Positions 9,899-19,382 of a stretch of 64,000 bases of DNA are shown here, in pieces. A model generated the notes under the pieces. The model was not told the origin of the DNA and made no database searches. It saw only the letters and a list, made by a program, of their open reading frames with translations. Source of the DNA: Ottowia sp. oral taxon 894 (GTDB lineage Bacteria; Pseudomonadota; Gammaproteobacteria; Burkholderiales; Burkholderiaceae_C). The translations under genes were made by a program, and so were the position numbers. Location: assembly GCF_001262075.1 (NCBI RefSeq), contig NZ_CP012073.1:1550001-1614000 (forward strand). The letters run 5' to 3'. The first letter of the stretch is position 1, and each line of letters begins with the position of its first letter.

Positions 9899-12202
9899 TC
9901 AGGAGCCGACCGCTTCCGGCAGGGCGGCGGGCGCACCGCCGGAAGAAGCCGGGGTGATGTCGAGCACGGCCTTGCCCTCGGCGTCCAGGTCCACCGTCAG
10001 GCGGCCGCCATTGACGAGGCGGCCAAAGAGCAGCTCGTCGGCCAGCGCCTTGCGGATGGTGTCCTGAATGAGGCGCTGCATGGGGCGCGCGCCCATGAGC
10101 GGATCAAAGCCCTTTTTCGCCAGCGTCTGGCGCAGGTGGTCGGTGAAGGTGACTTCCACCTTCTTTTCGGCCAGTTGCTGCTCCAGCTGGAGCAGGAATT
10201 TGTCCACCACGCGCAAGATGACAGGCTCTGTCAGCGGCTTGAAGCTGACGATGGCGTCCAGCCGGTTGCGGAATTCGGGCGTGAACAGGCGCTTGATGTC
10301 GGCCATTTCGTCGCCCGCCTGGCGGGTGTTGGTAAAGCCGATGGCAGCTTTGTTCATGGTTTCGGCGCCCGCGTTGGTGGTCATGATGATGATGACGTTG
10401 CGGAAGTCGGTTTTGCGGCCGTTGTTGTCGGTCAGCGTGCCGTGGTCCATCACTTGCAGCAGCACGTTGAAGATGTCGGGGTGCGCTTTTTCGATTTCAT
10501 CGAGCAGCAGCACGCAGTGCGGCTTTTTGGTGATGGCCTCGGTCAGCAGGCCGCCTTGGTCAAAGCCCACGTAGCCGGGAGGCGCGCCAATGAGGCGGCT
10601 GACGGCGTGGCGCTCCATGTATTCGCTCATGTCAAAGCGTTGCAGCTCCACGCCCATGATGTAGGCCAGCTGGCGGGCCGCTTCGGTTTTACCCACGCCG
10701 GTGGGGCCGCTGAAAAGGAAGGAGCCGATGGGCTTGTCCGTCTTGCCCAGGCCCGAGCGCGAAACCTTGACGGCAGCAGCCAGCGCCTCCAGCGCGGCGT
10801 CTTGCCCGAAAACGACGGATTTGAGATCGCGCTCCAGCGTTTGCAGCTTGCTGCGGTCGTCATGGCTGACGCTGGCGGGCGGGATGCGGGCGATTTTGGC
10901 GACGATGGCCTCAATCTCGCTGCGGTCGATGGTTTGCTTGCGCTGCTCGGGCGCGCGGATGCGCTGGGCCGCGCCGGCTTCGTCGATGACGTCGATGGCC
11001 TTGTCGGGCAGGTGGCGGTCGGTGATGTGGCGCGCAGCCAGCTCCACGGCCGCTTGCAGGGCGGCGGGCGCGTAAACCACGCCGTGATGCGCCTCAAAGC
11101 GCGGGCGCAGGCCATTGAGAATTTCCACGGTTTCGGCCACGGAAGGCTCGGGCACTTCCACTTTCTGGAAGCGCCGCGAAAGCGCCGCGTCTTTTTCAAA
11201 AATGCCCCGGTATTCGGTGAAGGTGGTGGCGCCAATGCACTTGAGCTGCCCGCTGGAAAGCGCCGGTTTGAGCAGGTTGGAGGCGTCCAGCGTGCCGCCG
11301 GAAGCCGCGCCCGCGCCTATCAGCGTGTGGATTTCGTCAATGAAGAGGATGGCGTGGGGCTTGTCGCGCAGGCTCTTGAGCACGCCCTTGAGGCGCTGCT
11401 CGAAGTCGCCCCGGTATTTGGTGCCCGCCAGCAGCGCGCCCATGTCCAGCGCGTAAACGACGGAGCCGGCCAGCACTTCAGGCACTTTGCCTTCGGTGAT
11501 GCGCCAGGCCAGCCCTTCGGCAATGGCGGTTTTGCCCACGCCTGCCTCGCCCACCAGCAGCGGGTTGTTTTTGCGGCGGCGGCAAAGAATCTGAATGGTG
11601 CGCTCCAGCTCGTGCTCGCGGCCAATGAGCGGGTCAATGCGCCCTTCGCGCGCCTGCTGGTTGAGATTGACGGTGTATTGCTCCAGCGGCGTTTGCTTTT
11701 CGTTTTTTTCAGGAGCGGCGCCGTCAGCGCCCGCAGCGGCTTCGCCGCTTTCGGCGTCGGCTTCGTCCTTGCGCACGCCGTGGGCGATGAAGTTCACCGC
11801 GTCCAGCCGCGTCACGCCCTGCTGGTGCAGGAAATAGACGGCGTGCGAGTCTTTCTCGCCAAAGATGGCCACCAGCACGTTGGCGCCCGTGACTTCCTGC
11901 TTGCCGCTGGCCGTGGACTGCACGTGCATGATGGCGCGCTGGATCACGCGCTGAAAGCCCAGCGTGGGCTGCGCGTCCACCTCGCCTTCGCCCGCCACTT
12001 GCGGGGTGTTGTCGGTGATGAAGCTTGAAAGAGAGGCGCGCAGCTCTTCCACGTTGGCGGCGCAGGCCGTGAGCACTTCGGCGGCGCTGGGGTTGTCCAG
12101 CAGGGCCAGCAGCAGGTGCTCCACCGTGATGAATTCATGGCGCTGCTTGCGCGCCTCGACAAAAGCCATGTGCAGGCTGGCTTCCAGTTCCTTGGCAATC
12201 AT
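9899..12202 (-). CDS. clpA: ATP-dependent Clp protease ATP-binding subunit ClpA
   Basis: A 767-aa two-AAA unfoldase that feeds ClpP and receives N-degron substrates from ClpS. The Clp N-domain spans about residues 1-145. AAA1 has Walker A GEAGVGKT near 220, and AAA2 has GPTGVGKT near 505. The last about 20 residues are an Ala/Gly/Pro-rich tail. RBS AAAGGACA precedes the ATG at 12200-12202. clpS lies 75 bp upstream on the same strand, the standard clpS-clpA order. Confidence 0.96.
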   Translation of the reverse strand: MIAKELEASLHMAFVEARKQRHEFITVEHLLLALLDNPSAAEVLTACAANVEELRASLSSFITDNTPQVAGEGEVDAQPTLGFQRVIQRAIMHVQSTASGKQEVTGANVLVAIFGEKDSHAVYFLHQQGVTRLDAVNFIAHGVRKDEADAESGEAAAGADGAAPEKNEKQTPLEQYTVNLNQQAREGRIDPLIGREHELERTIQILCRRRKNNPLLVGEAGVGKTAIAEGLAWRITEGKVPEVLAGSVVYALDMGALLAGTKYRGDFEQRLKGVLKSLRDKPHAILFIDEIHTLIGAGAASGGTLDASNLLKPALSSGQLKCIGATTFTEYRGIFEKDAALSRRFQKVEVPEPSVAETVEILNGLRPRFEAHHGVVYAPAALQAAVELAARHITDRHLPDKAIDVIDEAGAAQRIRAPEQRKQTIDRSEIEAIVAKIARIPPASVSHDDRSKLQTLERDLKSVVFGQDAALEALAAAVKVSRSGLGKTDKPIGSFLFSGPTGVGKTEAARQLAYIMGVELQRFDMSEYMERHAVSRLIGAPPGYVGFDQGGLLTEAITKKPHCVLLLDEIEKAHPDIFNVLLQVMDHGTLTDNNGRKTDFRNVIIIMTTNAGAETMNKAAIGFTNTRQAGDEMADIKRLFTPEFRNRLDAIVSFKPLTEPVILRVVDKFLLQLEQQLAEKKVEVTFTDHLRQTLAKKGFDPLMGARPMQRLIQDTIRKALADELLFGRLVNGGRLTVDLDAEGKAVLDITPASSGGAPAALPEAVGS

Positions 12203-12277
12203 GGTGTGTCCTTTCTTGCTGCGAGAGCAGCGGGTGTGTGCGGATGCAGCCCGACATGGGGCCGCTGGCGGGCGCTT

Positions 12278-12640
12278 TCAACCAGACCCCGCAGGCTCGG
12301 CCACGCATTGCAAGGGGTGGCCTGCCTGGCGGGCCGCATCTTGCACCTGTGCGGCTTTGGTGGTGGCCACATCGCGCGAATACACGCCGCAGATGCCTTT
12401 GCCCTCGAAATGGATCTTTTGCATGATCTGCGTGGCCGTGGCCTGGTCTTTGCCGAAAAACTCCTGCAAGACCACAACCACAAACTCCATGGGCGTGTAG
12501 TCGTCATTGAGCATGACCACCTGATACATGGGCGGAGGCTGCACGCGCGAGGGCGCACGCTCCAGCACCACCCCGCCGCCTTCGTCATGCTGGGGGCCGG
12601 CAGGAGAATCAGGGGGACGGGAGGAGGGAAGCGAAGCCAT
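12278..12640 (-). CDS. clpS: ClpA adaptor protein ClpS
   Basis: A 120-aa N-recognin adaptor that delivers proteins with Leu/Phe/Tyr/Trp N-termini to ClpAP. The core is recognisable from [18 protein letters not shown] (residues about 38-55), with the ND and M residues lining the N-degron pocket, and continues to the [11 protein letters not shown] segment. A disordered N-terminal tail of about 35 residues precedes the core, as usual. Immediately upstream of clpA. Confidence 0.95.
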   Translation of the reverse strand: MASLPSSRPPDSPAGPQHDEGGGVVLERAPSRVQPPPMYQVVMLNDDYTPMEFVVVVLQEFFGKDQATATQIMQKIHFEGKGICGVYSRDVATTKAAQVQDAARQAGHPLQCVAEPAGSG

Positions 12641-12761
12641 GAGAAGTCATTCTATCGGCGCAGGGGCCGGACGCGGCCTGCTCCAAATGATCGTAAAACC
12701 ACGCCATGCAAGCCAGGCCAGAAAATTTTCAGAAAAAACACGTAATACACCGTATTCACAC

Positions 12762-12789
12762 TTGACATTAAAAAAATCAATTCCAAAAT
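12762..12789 (+). promoter_or_regulatory. Candidate sigma-70 promoter of the cold-shock gene
   Basis: A perfect -35 TTGACA (12762-12767) and a 16-bp spacer to a -10-like CAAAAT (12784-12789), in an AT-rich stretch unlike the surroundings. It would give a roughly 40-nt leader before the GTG start. Confidence 0.55.
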
Positions 12790-12834
12790 GGGGCCGTAAA
12801 CGGCAGCAACCTCATCAAGAAAAGGAGTTATCAC

Positions 12835-13095
12835 GTGTCTGACAATGTGTTGGGTGAGTCCGACGGCACCGTCAAATGGTTCAACAATCAAAAAGGCTTT
12901 GGCTTCATTGAGCCTGATGGCGGCGGCCCTGACGCCTTTGCCCACTTTTCGGCCATTGAAATGGAGGGTTTCAAAACGCTCAAGGAAGGCGAGCGCGTGA
13001 AATTCGCGCTGGAAAAAGGCCCCAAAGGCCTGCTGGCTTTGCGCATCCGCACGGCCCGCAGCAGCAACCCTGAAGTCGAAGCTGAAGCGGCCTGA
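12835..13095 (+). CDS. Cold-shock-domain protein (CspA family)
   Basis: An 86-aa single-stranded nucleic-acid-binding protein, probably an RNA chaperone. RNP1 reads KGFGFIEP (residues about 21-28). RNP2 reads [10 protein letters not shown] where many Csp proteins have DVFVH. A short N-terminal extension ([10 protein letters not shown]) precedes the core GTVKWFN, and an acidic tail ends EVEAEAA. The GTG start at 12835 is supported by AAAGGAG 7 nt upstream. The gene appears monocistronic. Confidence 0.9.
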   Translation: MSDNVLGESDGTVKWFNNQKGFGFIEPDGGGPDAFAHFSAIEMEGFKTLKEGERVKFALEKGPKGLLALRIRTARSSNPEVEAEAA

Positions 13096-13151
13096 AGCCA
13101 ACAGGCCCTGAGTCTGGAAACAGCGGGTGGCGGGCCTGACAATCACCGGCC

Positions 13152-13967
13152 ATGACTGCCACCGCCACCCGCTCCACTTATGAAGACTTCATGCGCCATG
13201 TCTACACGCATGGCACGGCCAAAACCGACCGCACCGGCACCGGCACGCGCAGCGTGTTTGGCTACCAGATGCGGTTTGCCCTGCAAGAGGGCTTTCCCCT
13301 CATCACCACCAAGAAAGTGCACCTCAAAAGCATCATCTACGAGCTTTTGTGGTTTCTGAGCGGCAGCGGCAACGCCCGCTGGCTGCAAGAGCGGGGCGTG
13401 ACCATCTGGGACGAATGGGCCGATCCGCAAACGGGCGATCTGGGCCCCGTCTATGGCGTGCAGTGGCGCAGCTGGCCCGCGCCCGATGGCCGCCACATTG
13501 ACCAAATCGCGCAAGTGGTGCAGCAGCTCAAGACCACGCCCGATTCACGCCGCATCGTCGTCAGCGCCTGGAATGTGGCTGATCTGGACCGCATGGCGCT
13601 CATGCCCTGCCACGCGCTCTTTCAGTTCTACGTGGCCGACGGGCGCCTGAGCTGCCAGCTTTACCAGCGCAGCGCCGATGTTTTTCTGGGCGTGCCCTTC
13701 AACATTGCCAGCTACGCGCTGCTCACCCATATGCTGGCCCAGCAGTGCGATTTGCAGCCAGGCGACTTCATCTGGACCGGCGGCGACTGCCACATCTACA
13801 ACAACCATTTCGCGCAAGTGCAAGAGCAACTGGCCCGCCAGCCCGCCCCCTGGCCCACTCTGCGCCTGCTGCGCCGCCCGCCTTCGCTGTTCGACTACGA
13901 ATACGGCGACTTTGAAATCACCGGCTACCAGCCCCATCCCGCCATCAAGGCGCCCGTGGCCGTATGA
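13152..13967 (+). CDS. thyA: Thymidylate synthase ThyA
   Basis: A 271-aa enzyme converting dUMP plus methylene-THF to dTMP and DHF. The nucleophile Cys is in [11 protein letters not shown] (about residue 153). [18 protein letters not shown] is also diagnostic. The 4-bp ATGA overlap with folA couples DHF production to its reduction, an arrangement common in proteobacteria. Confidence 0.97.
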   Translation: MTATATRSTYEDFMRHVYTHGTAKTDRTGTGTRSVFGYQMRFALQEGFPLITTKKVHLKSIIYELLWFLSGSGNARWLQERGVTIWDEWADPQTGDLGPVYGVQWRSWPAPDGRHIDQIAQVVQQLKTTPDSRRIVVSAWNVADLDRMALMPCHALFQFYVADGRLSCQLYQRSADVFLGVPFNIASYALLTHMLAQQCDLQPGDFIWTGGDCHIYNNHFAQVQEQLARQPAPWPTLRLLRRPPSLFDYEYGDFEITGYQPHPAIKAPVAV

Positions 13968-14503
13968 GCGCCGAAACCAATGCCCAGCCCCAAACCCAGG
14001 CCAGGCCGGCCCGCCTGGGCCTGATCTGGGCGCAAGCGCGCCGCCGCGTCATAGGCCGCGAAGGCGCGCTGCCCTGGCATTTGCCGCAAGACATGGCCCA
14101 CTTCAGGCAGGCCACCGCAGGCTGCGCCGTCATCATGGGCCGCAAAACCTGGGATTCGCTGCCGCCGCGCTTTCGCCCCCTGCCGGGCCGCGTGAACATC
14201 GTCATCACCCGCCAGCCGGGCTGGAGCGCCCCGGGCGCACGGCCTGCCGCCAGCTTGCCGCAAGCGCTGGCGCTGTGCCCGCCGCAAGCGGGCGCCTGGG
14301 TCATTGGCGGCGCGCAAATCTATGCCCTGGCCCTGCCGCTGGCCGATGAGGCGCTCGTCACCGAAATCGACGCCGACTTTGAAGGCGACGCCTTCGCCCC
14401 CGCGCTGGACCCGGCCCAGTGGCGCGAAGCCAGCCGCGAAAGCCACACCGCCGCCAGCGGCCTGCCCTTCAGCTTTGTGCGCTACGTCAGGCGCAGCGGT
14501 TGA
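13964..14503 (+). CDS. folA: Dihydrofolate reductase FolA
   Basis: A 179-aa enzyme reducing DHF to THF with NADPH. Recognised by [14 protein letters not shown] near residue 17 and the [32 protein letters not shown] and [18 protein letters not shown] motifs. The N-terminus has an extra 13-15 residues. The start overlaps the thyA stop. The gene is followed by a repeat copy and an IS scrap. Confidence 0.96.
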   Translation: MSAETNAQPQTQARPARLGLIWAQARRRVIGREGALPWHLPQDMAHFRQATAGCAVIMGRKTWDSLPPRFRPLPGRVNIVITRQPGWSAPGARPAASLPQALALCPPQAGAWVIGGAQIYALALPLADEALVTEIDADFEGDAFAPALDPAQWREASRESHTAASGLPFSFVRYVRRSG

Positions 14504-14563
14504 ACCCGGCGCCAGCGTCCGGCCCGCCCGAAATGCACTCCATGTCGCCTCGGCGCGTTTCAT

Positions 14564-14654
14564 GATTCAAAAAGAGGAGCAAATTCAGTGGCTCGGAAAA
14601 TAGATCCTGCGCTCTTTCCACTAGGACGTATTGCTATTGAATAAGGAGCTAAAT
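14564..14654 (+). repeat. Dispersed ~90-bp intergenic repeat, copy 3 (forward)
   Basis: Contains AGGAGCAAATTCAGTGG, CACTAGGACGTATTGCTATT and GAATAAGGAGCTAAAT. It lies between folA and yaaA. Confidence 0.9.
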
Positions 14655-14750
14655 CCCGCTTTTCATGCCTCGCGGCCAGGCTTTGAACTGGTTTTCAGTG
14701 GCGCGCATTGCCGTGCGGGCAAGCGGGCAGGCGGGCCAAGTTTCTGCGTG

Positions 14751-14880
14751 GGCATCTTCGACTCTCAATCGGTCAAGCCCGTCCCAAAAGGGGGCAGCGA
14801 TGACGCAAGCGCCTGGCCATCACCCGATGGGGCTGCTGCTGGCTGTGGTGGTGCCTTCAGCTGGCATTCAGGACCGGGGG
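14751..14880 (+). pseudogene. IS5-group transposase remnant A
   Basis: One frame encodes GIFDSQSVKPVPKGG, the DSQSVK motif of IS5/IS1421-like DDE transposases that contains the first catalytic Asp. A second frame from 14818 encodes MGLLLAVVVPSAGIQDRG, the downstream second-strand region. The frames differ and the intervening region is missing. This is a decayed internal fragment with no inverted repeats visible. Confidence 0.75.
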
Positions 14881-14941
14881 ATCTGGTTTGCTGCCAACCC
14901 GAAACTTGGCGCCCTGTTCGGCGCGCCCCCACAATCGCTCC

Positions 14942-15724
14942 ATGCTTTTTCTTCTTTCACCAGCCAAGGCGCTGGACTACCAAACCCCGCTGCCGCCCGG
15001 CCTGCCGCATACGCTGCCGCAGTTTGCGGCGCAGGCGGCGCAGTTGATTGAGAAGCTGCGGCAGCTTTCGCCGCAGCAGGTGGCCAGCCTGATGGGGCTT
15101 TCTGACAAGCTGGCGGCGCTGAATGTGGCGCGTTACGAGGCATGGTCGCCCGTGTTCACGGCCAGCAACTCGCGGCAGGCCGTGATAGCGTTTGATGGCG
15201 ACGTGTACGGCGGCCTTCAGGCGCGCACGCTCAGCGCTGAACAGCTGGCCTGGGCGCAGGAGCGCCTGTGCATTCTGAGCGGGCTGTATGGCGTGCTCAG
15301 GCCGCTGGACTGGATGCAGCCCTACCGGCTGGAGATGGGCGCGCGGCTGGCCACGGACGCTGGCGGCAATCTTTACCAGTTCTGGGGCAGCCGCATTGCG
15401 CAGTATCTGAACGAGCGGCTGGCGCAAGAAGGCGAGGCGGAGCCGGTGGTGGTGAATCTGGCCTCGCAGGAGTATTTCAGGGCGGTGGATCAGAAGGCGC
15501 TGCGCGCCCGCGTGGTGACGTGCGTGTTTCAGCAATACCGTGGCGGGCAGTACAGGGTTGAAAGTTTTGCCGCCAAGCGCGCCCGTGGCCTGATGGCCCG
15601 CTGGGCCGTGCAACGGCAGGCCGCCACGCCTGAAGCCCTGCGGGGCTTTGACGAAGAGGGCTATGCGCTGGATGCTGCCGCTTCCAGTGCCAGCCAGCTG
15701 GTGTTTCGCCGCCAGCCTTCATAG
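14942..15724 (+). CDS. yaaA: Peroxide-stress protein YaaA (DUF328/UPF0246)
   Basis: A 260-aa protein beginning MLFLLSPAKALDY, the family's conserved N-terminus, so ATG 14942 is preferred over an upstream in-frame ATG. ESFAAKRARGLMARWAV near the C-terminus is also typical. E. coli YaaA limits iron-driven damage under peroxide stress and binds DNA. Confidence 0.93.
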   Translation: MLFLLSPAKALDYQTPLPPGLPHTLPQFAAQAAQLIEKLRQLSPQQVASLMGLSDKLAALNVARYEAWSPVFTASNSRQAVIAFDGDVYGGLQARTLSAEQLAWAQERLCILSGLYGVLRPLDWMQPYRLEMGARLATDAGGNLYQFWGSRIAQYLNERLAQEGEAEPVVVNLASQEYFRAVDQKALRARVVTCVFQQYRGGQYRVESFAAKRARGLMARWAVQRQAATPEALRGFDEEGYALDAAASSASQLVFRRQPS

Positions 15725-15822
15725 CCTAGTTTCATGGCCCAATTTCATGGCTAATCGGCCGCAAGTCCCCGTGGAATGGGCGCAGGCCGCTATCAAAAAC
15801 AGAGTAACCGGAGCTTTCTTTC

Positions 15823-16701
15823 ATGCCAGACCGCTCTCCCCTGACCGAACACGCCGCTGCGCTGGCGGGCACCCTGCTGGGCAAGGCCACGCACTACCCT
15901 GACCGTTATGACGCCAGCTTGCTGGAGCCGCTGCCGCGCGCGCCCAAGCGGGCGGAGCTGGGCCTGGCCGGGCAGCCGCCTTTTGTGGGGGCGGATGTGT
16001 GGACGGCCTACGAACTCTCGTGGCTGAACACGCGCGGCAAGCCGCAGGTGGCGCTGGCGCATGTGACGGTGCCGTGCGAGAGCACGCACATCATCGAAAG
16101 CAAGTCTTTCAAGCTCTATCTGAACGGCTACAACGGCACGCGCTTTGCCAGCGCGGATGAAGTGCGTGAGCGCCTGCTGGCCGACGTGAACGCTGCCATC
16201 TGGCACGGCGGCGCCATGCAGGCGGGCGCAGGCGTGCGGCTGACGCTGCCCGAAGACTTTGGCACCGAGCGCATGCAGGAGCTGGCGGGCCTGTGCCTGG
16301 ACAGGCTGGACATTGCCTGCGACCGCTACGGTCCGCCCGCGCCGGAGCTGCTCACCGCCGCTTTTGACGAGCAGCCCGTGCAGGAGACGCTCACCAGCCA
16401 TTTGCTCAAGAGCAACTGCCCCGTCACCCGCCAGCCCGATTGGGGCAGCGTGCAAATTGCCTACAGCGGCCCGCAAATCGACCAGGCCAGCCTGCTGCGC
16501 TACCTGGTGAGCTTTCGCGAGCACAACGAATTTCACGAACACTGCGTGGAGCGCATCTTCATGGACATCACCCGCCACTGCCGCCCTGCGCGGCTGATGG
16601 TGCAGGCCCGCTACACGCGCCGTGGCGGGCTGGACATCAACCCCTGGCGCGCCAGCCACCCGCAGGCCGCGCCTGCCAGCGCGCGCACGGCGCGGCAGTA
16701 G
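15823..16701 (+). CDS. queF: NADPH-dependent 7-cyano-7-deazaguanine reductase QueF
   Basis: A 292-aa two-half (YqcD-type) QueF, reducing preQ0 to preQ1 in queuosine biosynthesis. The substrate-binding region includes [18 protein letters not shown] (residues about 86-103). The catalytic Cys is in [15 protein letters not shown] (about residue 204), and [11 protein letters not shown] lies near 236-246. I saw no preQ1 riboswitch motif upstream. A short palindrome, GCTATCAAAAACAGAGTA, lies 35 bp before the start. Confidence 0.95.
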   Translation: MPDRSPLTEHAAALAGTLLGKATHYPDRYDASLLEPLPRAPKRAELGLAGQPPFVGADVWTAYELSWLNTRGKPQVALAHVTVPCESTHIIESKSFKLYLNGYNGTRFASADEVRERLLADVNAAIWHGGAMQAGAGVRLTLPEDFGTERMQELAGLCLDRLDIACDRYGPPAPELLTAAFDEQPVQETLTSHLLKSNCPVTRQPDWGSVQIAYSGPQIDQASLLRYLVSFREHNEFHEHCVERIFMDITRHCRPARLMVQARYTRRGGLDINPWRASHPQAAPASARTARQ

Positions 16702-16785
16702 CCCGGTCAGCAAGCACGGGCCGGAACGCAGGGAACGCGAGGAATTGAGCCAGGGCCTGCTGGGCGTCAAACCCTTCCCATGCAA

Positions 16786-18444
16786 CTACGCGGCCTGCCG
16801 CCAGGCGCTGGCTCCGTCTTCGCGCAGCAAATCCAGCTGGCGTATGCGCTGCACGTGCGCATGCAAAGACTTGCGGGCGGCGGCATGCGCCTCGGGAGGA
16901 ACGTCTGCATAGGCCAGAGGCAGCCAGTCATCGAGCGTGCCGCTGGGGCGCTGGCGCATGGCGGCGAGCACTTTGGCCTCGCGGGCCAGCCGGTGGGCCT
17001 TGAGGCGGACGATGGCCTGCTGCGCTTCATGCAGCACGTGACCGTGGGCCGGCAAGATGAAGTTCGCGCCATAGGCGGCGCAAGCGGCGGCCAATTTGTC
17101 AAGCGAGGCCAGATAAACGGTCATGTCGCCATCGGGCGCGTCAATAACGGTGGTGCTGCCGCTCAGAATGTGGTCGCCTGAAAAAAGCAAGCCGTCTTCC
17201 TCCAGCACAAGGCACAGGTGGTTGGCGGTGTGGCCGGGGGTGTGGATGACGCGCAGGGTGTGCGTTTGCTCGCCTGCCAGTTGCAGGCGTTCGCCGTCAT
17301 ACAGCGCCCGGTCGGGGGTGAAGGCGCTGTCTGGGCGCCCCTGCGGCGACGAGGGCAGGCCCAGCACGGGCACTTGCTTGGAGCACATGGCTTGCAGCAG
17401 CCAGCCGCCAGGAGCGTGGTCGGGGTGCGAGTGAGTGCAGATGATGGCGCGCACCTGCCCGCCAGCGGCCTGCCACAGGCGCTGCACATGAGCCTCATCA
17501 GCCGGGCCGGGGTCGATCACGATGAAACCTGCTGTAGCGTCGCCCACCAGGTAGCTGTTGGTGCCCGGCCCGGTCATGAAGCCGGAGTTGGCCGCCGTCA
17601 GCCGCCGCACATTGCGCAGCAGGGGCACGGGCTTTTCGTGCTGCCAGCCAATTTCGTGCTCGCCTTGCCCATCGGGGCAGACCAGCGCCAGCTCGCCAAA
17701 GGGCAGCTCGTGTTCCATGAAGCGCGCAATCCGTCCCTGCCGGCGGACCGCGCGCGGGCAGCTCGTCCACAAAGGAGCCTCGCCTGTGCAAGCGGCCAGC
17801 ACGGCGGCCACGTTGGGCTGGCCCCGGAGCCATTCCAGTGTTTTCAGCGTGGGAAACATGAGCGGCAGGCGGCCTGCGGCATGCCGGGCCAGCGCGGCGC
17901 TGGCCGTCAGCCACTGGGCGTTGAGCTGCTCCTGTCCATCCGCCTGGGGGCGCTGCCCCGATGGCATGCGGGCCACGAAATGAGGCACGTCATAACGGCG
18001 CGGCCAGTCGCAGCCCGTGATCCAGCGCGCCAGCAGAAACAGCTCGCACGCTGCCAGTTTCAGCCCTCGCGCCTGGCATTGGGGCGCCAGCGGGGCGTGG
18101 CGCTCCAGCCCGGCCACGTCTTGCGCTATGGCAGGCAGGCCGTCAGGGCGGCGGGCCAGCAGCACGCCCATTTCTTCAAAGGTTTCGCGCAAGGCAGCCA
18201 GCGCGGCTGTCAGCGCATGCCCCTGCTGGCGGGGGCGGGTGGCAGCGGGCAGAAGGGCATCGTCTGCATCCACGCAGCCGCCCGGAAAAACGTAGGCGCC
18301 GGGCGCGAACCGCGCCTGGGCGGAGCGTTGCGTGAGCAGCACTTGAAGGCCCTTCGGGCCGTCGCGCAGCAAAAGCAGGCAGGCCGCAGCCTGAGGCTCG
18401 GCAGGCGGGCGGGCCGGATACAGAAGCTGGCTGGAGCGGGGCAT
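16786..18444 (-). CDS. Fused Nudix hydrolase / metallo-beta-lactamase-fold protein
   Basis: A 552-aa two-domain protein. Residues about 10-225 are Nudix, resembling NUDT19: FPGG, then an insertion of about 25 residues, then RETFEEMG, so the Nudix box is split. Residues about 285-480 are an MBL domain of the LACTB2 type, with THSHPDHAPGG, HTPGHTANH, FSGDHIL and PAHGH as metal ligands. A C-terminal helical segment follows. NUDT19 relatives cleave CoA derivatives and LACTB2 is a ribonuclease; the substrates of the fusion are unknown. ATG 18442-18444 is preferred, with AAGAAG upstream. Confidence 0.85.
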   Translation of the reverse strand: MPRSSQLLYPARPPAEPQAAACLLLLRDGPKGLQVLLTQRSAQARFAPGAYVFPGGCVDADDALLPAATRPRQQGHALTAALAALRETFEEMGVLLARRPDGLPAIAQDVAGLERHAPLAPQCQARGLKLAACELFLLARWITGCDWPRRYDVPHFVARMPSGQRPQADGQEQLNAQWLTASAALARHAAGRLPLMFPTLKTLEWLRGQPNVAAVLAACTGEAPLWTSCPRAVRRQGRIARFMEHELPFGELALVCPDGQGEHEIGWQHEKPVPLLRNVRRLTAANSGFMTGPGTNSYLVGDATAGFIVIDPGPADEAHVQRLWQAAGGQVRAIICTHSHPDHAPGGWLLQAMCSKQVPVLGLPSSPQGRPDSAFTPDRALYDGERLQLAGEQTHTLRVIHTPGHTANHLCLVLEEDGLLFSGDHILSGSTTVIDAPDGDMTVYLASLDKLAAACAAYGANFILPAHGHVLHEAQQAIVRLKAHRLAREAKVLAAMRQRPSGTLDDWLPLAYADVPPEAHAAARKSLHAHVQRIRQLDLLREDGASAWRQAA

Positions 18445-19003
18445 GACGACTTCTTTTCCATTATTGGAGCTGGCAGCGGCGGCATGGCCGCCTGGGCTGA
18501 TCAAGCATATTCCTGGAAAGGACAGGGTTCATTTATTTTCTGAAAATCAATGAACCAATGCTTTTTTACCAATGAAGATACTCAAGACGGCTGAATTTGA
18601 AAATCAGCCTGCGGCCAGATTGGTTAAATCATAAGAAAAAGCATCAGCAGACGGATTCAGGAGACAAAATCCGCTTCGCCAGAGCATGCTTGATGGCAAC
18701 GCCTGTGCAGCGCGCTGCTGGGAGGGCAGGGCGCGGCAGCGCTTGAATATCGCGGTAAAAATGCATACGCGGCGCATTCACGTCAGCCTCCTTTTCTTGA
18801 CGGTTTTTTTAAACAAGCCCTGCCTTGCCACGGAACACAGGGCGCTCGTCTTGTTTACATTATAGATACATTTGTTGCGGCGCGCCATCGCCGTGAAAAT
18901 AAATGCCTGCGAGGCGCCTCATGGCGCGTATTCATTGCAATACATGCAATACGTGCGCAAAGGTATTTCGCAAATTTCAGTCAGGCGCAAGTCCTGAGGC
19001 TGA
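18445..19003. other. Gene-free 559-bp stretch
   Basis: No supported gene. Contents: GGCTGA/TCAGCC hairpin (18589-18609); CGTCA/TGACG inverted repeat followed by seven T (18781-18810), a weak terminator candidate; a minus-strand TATAAT (18859-18864) that could serve the Nudix-MBL gene but lacks a clear -35; and GCAATAC twice (18937-18943, 18946-18952) with an inverted GTATT at 18928-18932. Base composition is more AT-rich than the flanks. Confidence 0.6.
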
Positions 19004-19354
19004 GAACCTGTTCAAAGTCGGACGCGAGAGTGAATGAGACTGGGTGGCCATGCGCAAGCCGCAGACGGACAGGCCAAGCGGCTGGCCGGTTGCAGCGCCG
19101 CAGGCCGGTGGAGCTGCTTTTCGCGCCTGCGGACGGGCGTTGAATAGAGCTTTTTTGCTTCTCTATTCATAGCATGATGTCTTGATGGATACAGCGCTGG
19201 AAGGTGTTTTGGCACCATCAGATTTGCTCCTGTTTTTGATTGCCTGTTCAGAGCCTGGCCGTGAGAGGCAAAGAGTGAATCGTGATGAACTGCCAGGCCC
19301 AAGAGAACCCGGCTCCGTGCTGTTCGCACCCACGGGCAGACTGTGAACAGGTTC
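19004..19354. mobile_element. MITE-like element with 16-bp terminal inverted repeats
   Basis: Left end GAACCTGTTCAAAGTC (19004-19019) and right end GACTGTGAACAGGTTC (19339-19354) are inverted copies matching at 15 of 16 positions. The 351-bp interior has no plausible ORF. It carries a GC-rich module (about 19050-19145) also found at 30.1, 30.4 and 42.0 kb, then a copy of the dispersed repeat (19150-19241). No target-site duplication is evident. Mobility is inferred from structure. Confidence 0.6.
19150..19241 (-). repeat. Dispersed ~90-bp intergenic repeat, copy 4 (reverse)
   Basis: Reads TTGCTTCTCTATTCATAGC, ATGATGTCTTGATGGA and GATTTGCTCCTGTTTTTGAT. It is nested inside the 351-bp inverted-repeat-bounded element. 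Confidence 0.85.
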
Positions 19355-19382
19355 CGGGAACCAACACCCGCTGAAAGCGCCT

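Noticed and set aside
9869-12028. 719-aa forward frame opposite clpA
   Set aside because: Antisense artefact of high GC; clpA is unmistakable on the minus strand.
12835-13095. Altered RNP2 (DAFAHF) in the cold-shock protein as a sign of new function
   Set aside because: Similar DxFAHF forms are known in cold-shock proteins of related bacteria; aromatic residues are kept.
15725-15822. Possible preQ1 riboswitch before queF
   Set aside because: No recognisable preQ1-I or preQ1-II core; only a short repeat-like palindrome is present.
18903-19037. 44-codon ORF with closely spaced Cys (CNTCNTC)
   Set aside because: No ribosome site, the Cys come from the duplicated GCAATAC motif, and the ORF runs into the inverted repeat end of the 351-bp element.
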